A stretch of 46,763 nucleotides of DNA from an uncultured Collinsella sp. (GTDB taxonomy: Bacteria; Actinomycetota; Coriobacteriia; Coriobacteriales; Coriobacteriaceae): assembly GCA_900766165.1 (NCBI GenBank), contig CAAFUK010000053.1:1-46763 (forward strand), given 5' to 3'. Of the stretch, positions 41,492-46,763 are shown piece by piece; the first letter of the stretch is position 1; each line of letters begins with the position of its first letter. Below the pieces are notes generated by a model that did no database searches, was not told where the DNA came from, and was given only the letters and a program-made list of their open reading frames with translations. The position numbers and the translations under genes were made by a program.

Positions 41492-41977
41492 ATGTTCTCA
41501 ATCGGTCAACACGTCATTCATCCGGGCCAGGGAGTCTGCACCGTCGTCGGTTTTAGGGACGACACACCGCAGCCCATGCTGCTGCTCGAGACCAAGCAGG
41601 GACATGCGCAGACGATCCTCATGTACCCCGTGGCGCAGGCCGACCGTTTGCACGCCGCCATCTCGCAGCAAGATGCCGAGCACTTGCTGAGCCACTATGA
41701 CGAGCTGGAGTGCGACACCTTCACCGAGCGCAACAGCTCACTTGAGGAGACGCACTTTAAGCAGCAGCTCAAGCTGGGTGCGCCCGAGACGGTCCGCGTG
41801 GCAAAGACCATGATGCACCGCATTCGCCAGGCCGAGGAAGCTGATAAAAAGCCCAGCTCCTACTACATGCGCGTACTCAAGGAAGCCAAGCGCCGCTCCA
41901 TCGAGGAGTTCGCCGTGGCCTTGGGCGTCACCGAGGAGGACGCCGAAGCCCGCCTAGCCCAAGCCGCCCTCAACTAA
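41492..41977 (+). CDS. CarD family transcription regulator
   Basis: This 161-residue protein opens with the CarD/TRCF RNA-polymerase-interacting domain (MFSIGQHVIHPGQGVCTVVGF, then LLLETKQGHAQTILMYPV) and continues with a helical C-terminal domain (PSSYYMRVLKEAKRRSIEEFAVALGV). CarD proteins bind the RNA polymerase beta subunit and stabilise open promoter complexes, notably at rRNA promoters. The ATG follows TTGGAGGT by a few bases. It is a single gene closed by the hairpin at 41991-42031. Confidence 0.88.
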   Translation: MFSIGQHVIHPGQGVCTVVGFRDDTPQPMLLLETKQGHAQTILMYPVAQADRLHAAISQQDAEHLLSHYDELECDTFTERNSSLEETHFKQQLKLGAPETVRVAKTMMHRIRQAEEADKKPSSYYMRVLKEAKRRSIEEFAVALGVTEEDAEARLAQAALN

Positions 41978-41990
41978 CCCAACCGCGCCA

Positions 41991-42031
41991 AAAACCACCA
42001 CAAAGGGGACAGGCACCTTTGTGGTGGTTTT
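41991..42031 (+). terminator. Terminator after carD, first of twin hairpins
   Basis: Arms of 16 nt, 41991-42006 and 42016-42031, pair perfectly around the 9-nt loop GGACAGGCA. The right arm ends in TTTT and TCTT follows. The whole element is repeated almost unchanged at 42701-42742. Confidence 0.85.
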
Positions 42032-42085
42032 CTTGTTCTAGTAGTATTCATTCTTATCGATACCCACGAGCACAAGGAGTCTCTT

Positions 42086-42685
42086 ATGGCAGAGCCGCTT
42101 ACCGCCGGAATCACCCGCGACCGCGCGTTTGAACTGCTTAACGAGCACAACAAAGACCCGTTCCACATCACCCATGGCGAGACGGTCGAGGGCACCATGC
42201 GCTACTTTGCGCGCGAGTTCGACCCCGAGAACGAGGAGTTTTGGGGCATCGTCGGCCTGCTGCACGACTTGGATTGGGAGGAGCATGAGGACGACCCCAT
42301 GAACCACACCATCTATGCTGCCGAGATTCTTGAGGGCGAAGGTGCGTCTCCCGAGCTCATTCGCGCCATCCAGACGCACACGTCGGACTTCAACACCTCA
42401 CTACCCAAGCCCGAGCTGCAGATGGAAAAGATCCTGTTTGCCTGCGATGAGCTCACCGGCCTGATCGGCGCTGCAGTCATCATGCGCCCGAGCAAGAGCG
42501 TTATGGACTTTACGACCAAGTCGCTCAAGAAGAAGTTCAAGGACAAGCGCTTTGCCGCCGGCTGCTCGCGCGACGTGATTTCGCAGGGCGCCGAGATGTT
42601 GGGCTGGGAGCTCCCCGAGCTCTTTGACCGCACCATCGCGGCCATGCAGTCCTTTGCCCCCGACCGCGATACCTTCCAGGCCTAA
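42086..42685 (+). CDS. HD-domain phosphohydrolase
   Basis: This 199-residue HD-superfamily protein has the four metal ligands in order: His30 (HITHGETVEG), His60-Asp61 (VGLLHDLDWE) and Asp121 (FACDELTG). HD enzymes hydrolyse phosphate esters of nucleotides or other small molecules; the substrate of this short cytosolic group is unknown. The ATG follows ACAAGGAG by 8 nt. It stands alone between two nearly identical hairpins, which may mean that it moved as a unit or merely that the same terminator repeat was placed twice. Confidence 0.8.
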   Translation: MAEPLTAGITRDRAFELLNEHNKDPFHITHGETVEGTMRYFAREFDPENEEFWGIVGLLHDLDWEEHEDDPMNHTIYAAEILEGEGASPELIRAIQTHTSDFNTSLPKPELQMEKILFACDELTGLIGAAVIMRPSKSVMDFTTKSLKKKFKDKRFAAGCSRDVISQGAEMLGWELPELFDRTIAAMQSFAPDRDTFQA

Positions 42686-42700
42686 CCGCCCACGCCACCT

Positions 42701-42742
42701 AAAACCACCACGAAGGGGACAGGCACCTTTGTGGTGGTTTTT
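42701..42742 (+). terminator. Terminator after the HD gene, second of twin hairpins
   Basis: It is the same as the hairpin at 41991-42031 apart from one arm base (CACCACGAAGG instead of CACCACAAAGG). It has the same GGACAGGCA loop and ends in TTTTT. Confidence 0.85.
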
Positions 42743-42755
42743 GTTTGCGCGGGCG

Positions 42756-44042
42756 TTAGGGGCGGACTTGGCCGGTGCCGCGGAGCTTGTATTTGTAGGT
42801 GGTGAGGGCCTCGGCGGCAAAGGGGCCGCGGGCGTGGAGCTTCTGAGTCGAGATGCCGATCTCGGCGCCCAGGCCAAACTCGCCGCCATCGGTAAAGCGC
42901 GTGCTGGCGTTGGCGTACACGGCCGAGGCATCGACCGCATCCAGGAAGCGCTCGCAAGCATCCGTGTCCTCGGCAACGATGGCCTCGGAGTGCATGGTGC
43001 CGTAGCGGTTGATGTGCGCGATGGCCTCGTCCTCGTTTGCCACGACCTTCACGCTCATCTCGAGCGCCAGGTACTCGCGGCCCCAGTCCTCCTCCGTCGC
43101 GGCAACATAGTCGTCGCCCTCGGCAAGCCCGGCGTCGGCGCACGCGGCGCACGTGGACTCGTCGCCGTGCATCAGCACGCCGTGGTCGTGCAGCACGGCC
43201 ACGACCGCAGGCAGGAACGAATCTGCCACGGCACGGTCAACGAGCAGCGACTCGGCAGCGTTGCACACGCCCACGCGCTGGGTCTTGGCGTTGACGATAA
43301 TGTTGAGCGACTTGTCAAAATCGGCGGATTCATGCACGTAGATGTGGCAGTTGCCCGTGCCCGTCTCGATCACCGGCACAAGCGACTCGCGCACGCAGCG
43401 CTGGATCAGGCCCGCGCCGCCGCGCGGAATGAGCACGTCGACGATACCGCGGAGCTTCATGAGCTCGCCGGTGGCCTCGCGGTCGGTGGACTCGATCATC
43501 GAGACGGCCTCGCGCGGGAAGCCCTGTGCCTCGAGCGCATCGGCCAGCAGCTCGGCAATCATGGCACACGAGTGATAGGCCAGCGAACCGCCGCGCAGAA
43601 TGCAGGCGTTGCCGGTGCGGATGCAGATGCCCGCGGCGTCGGCCGTCACATTGGGGCGCGCCTCGTAGACCATGGCGACCAGGCCCAGCGGCACGCTCAC
43701 ACGAGTGAGGTCCACGCCGCTTGCAAGCACACGGTGGTCGAGCACACGGCCGACAGGATCGGGCAGCTCGGCAAGTTTCTCCAGGCCGGCAGCCATGCCC
43801 TCGACGCGCTCGGGCGTCAGCAGCAGGCGGTCGAGCAGGCCGGCAGAGGTGCCCGCATCGCGCGCGGCGGACATATCAAGCTCGTTGGCGGCTACGATGG
43901 AGTCGGCACCATCGCGCAGCGCCGCAGCCATGGCGCGCACGGCCTCCTGGCGCTGCCCATCGCTCGCCGCGGCAAGCGAGGCCGACGCTGCCTTGGCGGC
44001 AACGGCAAGATCGTGGACATACGTGGCTATATCGACCGACAT
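42756..44042 (-). CDS. proA: Gamma-glutamyl phosphate reductase
   Basis: This 428-residue member of the aldehyde dehydrogenase superfamily reduces glutamyl-5-phosphate with NADPH to the semialdehyde, the second step of proline synthesis. The catalytic Cys is Cys260 in QRVGVCNAAESLLV. Other signatures are VPLGLVAMVYEARPNVTADAAG, IRTGNACILRGGSLAYHS and VLIPRGGAGLIQ. The C-terminal FTDGGEFGLGAEIGISTQKLHARGP is complete. The ATG at 44042 follows GGAGAAAGGG. Its pathway partner proB lies 1.7 kb further along on the same strand, with a divergently oriented hydrolase gene in between. Confidence 0.96.
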   Translation of the reverse strand: MSVDIATYVHDLAVAAKAASASLAAASDGQRQEAVRAMAAALRDGADSIVAANELDMSAARDAGTSAGLLDRLLLTPERVEGMAAGLEKLAELPDPVGRVLDHRVLASGVDLTRVSVPLGLVAMVYEARPNVTADAAGICIRTGNACILRGGSLAYHSCAMIAELLADALEAQGFPREAVSMIESTDREATGELMKLRGIVDVLIPRGGAGLIQRCVRESLVPVIETGTGNCHIYVHESADFDKSLNIIVNAKTQRVGVCNAAESLLVDRAVADSFLPAVVAVLHDHGVLMHGDESTCAACADAGLAEGDDYVAATEEDWGREYLALEMSVKVVANEDEAIAHINRYGTMHSEAIVAEDTDACERFLDAVDASAVYANASTRFTDGGEFGLGAEIGISTQKLHARGPFAAEALTTYKYKLRGTGQVRP

Positions 44043-44155
44043 GGGCGGCCCTTTCTCCTAGAAGTTTGCCCACCATGGTAGCCGATTTGCGCATGCCCTC
44101 GCGCGCGGCGGTAGAATTGGTCAACACGAAACACCGCAACGAACGGAAGTACCGC

Positions 44156-45574
44156 ATGGCCCTCATCACTTCGTACCATGTCCCCGGCCTCTATGTCGAG
44201 GACCACAGCATCGACGTCCCCTTGGATTGGCGCGGCCTGGAGCCGATGCTATTGGCCGTCGGCAGCACCATGCGCCGCGGCGCCATGCCGGCGCCCATCG
44301 CCGGCGCTCCCGAGAGCATCAAGCTCTTCTACCGCGTGGTCTGCGCGCCCGACCGCATCAACGATGACCTGCCGCTGCTCCTGTTTTTGCAGGGCGGCCC
44401 CGGCGGCGAGAGCCCGCGTCCGCTGTCGCCCACGAGCGACGGTTGGATCGAAGAAGCCGTCAAGCATTTCCGCGTGGTTCTGCCCGACCAGCGTGGCACG
44501 GGGCGCAGCAGCTGCGTGGACGGGCGCACGATCGCGGCTCTGGGCGAGCGCGCGACGACCGCCGGTTCCGATGCGGCACGCTCGCAGGCGGACTTCCTCA
44601 AGCGCCACCTCGCCAGCTCCATCGTGCGCGATTTTGAGTACCTGCGCCTGGTGGGCTTTGGCGGCAAGCCGTGGGTCACGCTCGGCCAGAGCTACGGTGG
44701 CTTTTTAACGCTGAGCTACCTGTCACTCTTCCCCGAGGGCGTGGCGGCAAGCTTTACCTGCGGCGGCATCCCGCACGTCCCGGCGAGTGCCAGCGAGGTC
44801 TACGCGCACACCTTCCCGCGCATGGCTGCCAAGACGCAGCAGTACTACGACCGCTACCCTGCCGACGTCGAGCGCGTGGCGGCTCTTGCCGATGCGCTCG
44901 ATGAGCAGAAGCCCGTGCTGCCCGACGGCTCGCCGATGACGGTCGAGCGCCTGCAGCTTATGGGCAGCGACTTTGGCATGAAGCCGAGCTTTGAGCGCAT
45001 GCACTGGATTATCGACCATGCTTTTGTTGACGGAGACGGCACGCTGAGCTGCGGAGCCTCGGTGTCCGACGGCTTTTTGATGCGCGCCTTTGAGCGCACC
45101 AACACACGCGCAAATCCGCTGTACTGGACGCTGCAGGAGTTCATCTACGCCGACGGCGACACCATGCCCATTCGCTGGGCCGCGACCGAGGAGAAGGCCC
45201 ACCGCGCCGAGTTCGACACGCTCGCGCGCCCGCTCATGTTTACCGGCGAGGCCATGTTCCCGTGGATGTTTGAGCAGATGCCCGAGCTTAAGCCCTTCAA
45301 GCCGGCGATGGACCTGCTGATGGACGACACCAGCTGGGATAAGATCTACGACCCGCAGCGCCTGGCCTGCAACGAGGTGCCGCTCCAGGCAGCAGTGTAC
45401 TTCGATGACATGTACGTGGACTCCGGCATGCAGCTCGACACGCTCAGCCGCGTGGGCAACTCGCACGCCTGGGTGACCAACGAGTTCGAGCACGATGGCC
45501 TGCACGGCAGCGTGGTATTCAAGCACCTCTACGACGAAGCCCTCAACCGCGGAGACCTGCGCCGAATCTTCTAG
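44156..45574 (+). CDS. Alpha/beta hydrolase, proline iminopeptidase-like (S33)
   Basis: This 472-residue serine hydrolase has the S33 set: an oxyanion-loop QGGPGG at 79-84 (HGGPG in most relatives), DQRGTGRS at 111-118 and the nucleophile Ser179 in GQSYGG. The catalytic His is probably His446 or His450 in EHDGLHGS near the end. Such enzymes remove N-terminal proline or other residues from peptides. The position between proA and proB is suggestive of a link to proline but proves nothing. No signal peptide is visible, so it is probably cytosolic. The frame is open far upstream, antisense to proA; the ATG at 44156 with GGAAG 5 nt before it starts the real protein. Confidence 0.82.
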   Translation: MALITSYHVPGLYVEDHSIDVPLDWRGLEPMLLAVGSTMRRGAMPAPIAGAPESIKLFYRVVCAPDRINDDLPLLLFLQGGPGGESPRPLSPTSDGWIEEAVKHFRVVLPDQRGTGRSSCVDGRTIAALGERATTAGSDAARSQADFLKRHLASSIVRDFEYLRLVGFGGKPWVTLGQSYGGFLTLSYLSLFPEGVAASFTCGGIPHVPASASEVYAHTFPRMAAKTQQYYDRYPADVERVAALADALDEQKPVLPDGSPMTVERLQLMGSDFGMKPSFERMHWIIDHAFVDGDGTLSCGASVSDGFLMRAFERTNTRANPLYWTLQEFIYADGDTMPIRWAATEEKAHRAEFDTLARPLMFTGEAMFPWMFEQMPELKPFKPAMDLLMDDTSWDKIYDPQRLACNEVPLQAAVYFDDMYVDSGMQLDTLSRVGNSHAWVTNEFEHDGLHGSVVFKHLYDEALNRGDLRRIF

Positions 45575-45582
45575 CGCAGGAG

Positions 45583-45623
45583 CGTCCCCAAGTGCCGGCA
45601 CATAAGGAACGTCCCCAAGTGCC
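45583..45623. repeat. Tandem CGTCCCCAAGTGCC repeat
   Basis: Two identical 14-mers lie at 45583-45596 and 45610-45623 (27-bp period), with the palindrome GTGCCGGCAC overlapping the first. The 12-mer GAACGTCCCCAA of the second copy recurs inverted at 38687-38698. This looks like a REP-type intergenic element. Confidence 0.6.
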
Positions 45624-45662
45624 AGGTTTTTGACGTCATCGCAGGTAGAGGACGGAAAGCGA

Positions 45663-45760
45663 AAACGCCCCTAAGCGAGCAAGGTGACGTGAAAGAGGAG
45701 GGCATTGACCTTTTGGTCATGCCCGACGATTGAACGTCAGATTGCCGCTTAGGGGCGTTT
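45663..45760. ncRNA. Nested long stem-loop between convergent genes
   Basis: Three pairs of arms are nested with nearly equal spacing on both sides. They are a perfect 15-bp outer stem (45663-45677 with 45746-45760), a 6-bp TGACGT/ACGTCA (45685-45690 with 45734-45739) and an inner GGGCATTGACC/GGTCATGCCC (45700-45710 with 45715-45724, one bulge) closed by TTTT. The outer stem starts AAACGCCCC and ends GGGGCGTTT. It may be a structured RNA, a bidirectional terminator for the hydrolase and proB, or a miniature mobile repeat. Transcription has not been shown. Confidence 0.45.
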
Positions 45761-45774
45761 GCAGCGTCAATTGG

Positions 45775-46763
45775 TTAAGCGAAGACGATTAGGTTATCTC
45801 GATGGATCGCGGGTTTCTCGGCCAGGTCCGCGAGGAGACGGTTGCTGGCAATCTGGTCCTGGCGACGACCGGCTGCAAGCTCCAGCACGTCCGAATCGGC
45901 CTCAGCGATACCGCGGGCGACGACCATACCGCTCGGGTCGCACACGTCGAGTACATCGCCCTCGGAAAACACGCCATCGACCTCGCGAATACCCACCGCG
46001 AGCAGCGACGATCCGCGGCTGACCAGCGCCTTCGCGGCGCCGTCATCGACCGTCACCGAGCCGTGCGCCTTGTCACCCAGTGCAATCCACAGCTTGCGGG
46101 GTGCAATGTCCAGGCGCTCCGCCGGCGGATCGAACAACGTACCCACGCTCTCGCCGCGGGCCAGACGCACGAGCGCATCGGGCTCCTCGCCCGAGCAAAT
46201 CACGCTTTGGATGCCCGCCGTCATCAGAATGCGGCTCGCGCGAATCTTTGTGATCATGCCGCCCGTGCCCACCGAAGTCGAAGAATCGCCCGCCGAGGCG
46301 ATGATCTTGGCATCGATCTTATGCACGACCGGGACGAACTCGGCAGTGGGGTCCTCGTGCGGATTGGCGGTATAGAGGCCATCGATGTCCGAGAGCGTCA
46401 CGCACAGATCGGCAGAAACCAGGCAGCTCACAAGCGCCGCCAGCGTGTCGTTGTCGCCGAACTTGATCTCATCGACGGTAACGGTGTCGTTCTCGTTGAC
46501 GACCGGCACCACGCCCAGCTCCACCAGGCGCAGCAGGGCGTCACGCGCGTGCAGGTAGGACGTGCGGCGCGCCGTGTCGTGACGCGTGAGCAACACGAGT
46601 GAGGTGAGCAGGTCGCGCGCATGGAACTCCTCGTCGTAGGCCGACGAGATGATGCACTGACCGGCCGAGGCGCAGGCCTGCAGGCTCGGCAGGGCACCGA
46701 CCGGCCTGCGGGCGAAACCCCGCCCGGGAGAGCCCCCGGCAAAGGCACCCCAGGCCCACACCA
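45775..46763 (-). CDS. proB: Glutamate 5-kinase, C-terminal part (cut by window edge)
   Basis: About 329 codons are visible; the N-terminus lies beyond the window. The amino-acid kinase core shows PSLQACASAGQ, VPVVNENDTVTVDEIKFGDNDTLAALV, LSDIDGLYTANP and GTGGMITKIRASRI. A PUA domain follows (DDGAAKALVSRGSSLLAVGI to the end). ProB phosphorylates glutamate with ATP, the first step of proline synthesis, and supplies ProA. The last ~35 codons before the edge read VWAWGAFAGGSPGRG where the family has something like VSSGAxAAGLxxLG. That is probably poor sequence at a contig end rather than a real change. Confidence 0.9.
   Translation of the reverse strand, partial: VWAWGAFAGGSPGRGFARRPVGALPSLQACASAGQCIISSAYDEEFHARDLLTSLVLLTRHDTARRTSYLHARDALLRLVELGVVPVVNENDTVTVDEIKFGDNDTLAALVSCLVSADLCVTLSDIDGLYTANPHEDPTAEFVPVVHKIDAKIIASAGDSSTSVGTGGMITKIRASRILMTAGIQSVICSGEEPDALVRLARGESVGTLFDPPAERLDIAPRKLWIALGDKAHGSVTVDDGAAKALVSRGSSLLAVGIREVDGVFSEGDVLDVCDPSGMVVARGIAEADSDVLELAAGRRQDQIASNRLLADLAEKPAIHRDNLIVFA

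Noticed and set aside
42624..44081. 485-codon plus-strand frame over the proA gene
   Set aside because: It is antisense to proA, which shows every family signature; the plus-strand frame is a codon-bias mirror.

Overview
The window is a 46.8 kb piece of a GC-rich, gram-positive chromosome, most likely from the actinobacterial class Coriobacteriia and probably Collinsella. This assignment is inferred from the codon and GC style, a sufCBDSU operon with an Rrf2 regulator, a Rho factor with a very long disordered N-terminal extension, a CarD protein and a sortase-anchored surface protein. No ribosomal RNA is present to confirm it. Both edges cut genes: a secreted protein at the left and proB at the right.

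Layout. Bases 1-3300 are an accessory zone: a truncated signal-peptide gene, a DUF4869 gene, a decayed IS1595-type transposase, a 29-bp tandem dyad array and an orphan AAA ATPase behind a promoter rich in CGATA boxes. Bases 3368-12712 form a surface-polysaccharide locus. Five GT2 glycosyltransferases lie in one minus-strand run that looks like a duplicated two-gene module plus a two-domain enzyme. A divergent acyltransferase and a sixth glycosyltransferase follow. Bases 12737-17374 hold a degenerate AAA-ATPase-like protein, a lysozyme-like protein with a sortase signal, and a MntA-HepT toxin-antitoxin pair.

Bases 17384-26310 concern iron-sulfur cluster assembly. An IscR-like Rrf2 regulator diverges from sufC-sufB-sufD-sufS-sufU. 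A REP-associated transposase follows, then a second Fe-S-type pair (scaffold-like protein plus GGGtGRT protein) ending in a strong terminator. SufS removes sulfur from cysteine, SufU relays it, SufBCD builds the cluster, and the Rrf2 protein probably senses the supply. A dyad with TTTGTCCCAAATCTTA in its right flank occurs both before and after the suf operon.

Bases 26568-30830 hold a NadB/FrdA-type flavoprotein, a RhuM-family protein and a tyrosine integrase lying against the 3' end of a tRNA-Lys gene; the last two are probably remains of an integrated element. A minus-strand tRNA operon (His, Lys, Lys) follows with its terminators. The rest is mostly housekeeping: an aminotransferase, a ROK sugar kinase, a VanZ-like protein, an unrecognised membrane protein, rho, argS, carD, an HD-domain phosphohydrolase, proA, a proline-iminopeptidase-like hydrolase and proB. 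The proA and proB genes belong to the same proline pathway but are separated by the hydrolase.

The signals most worth pursuing are non-coding: the 29-bp dyad array, the CGATA boxes, the paired suf dyads, the twin hairpins bracketing the HD gene, the nested stem-loop between the hydrolase and proB, and a family of GGGGAC-containing repeats in a window that also carries a REP-type transposase.
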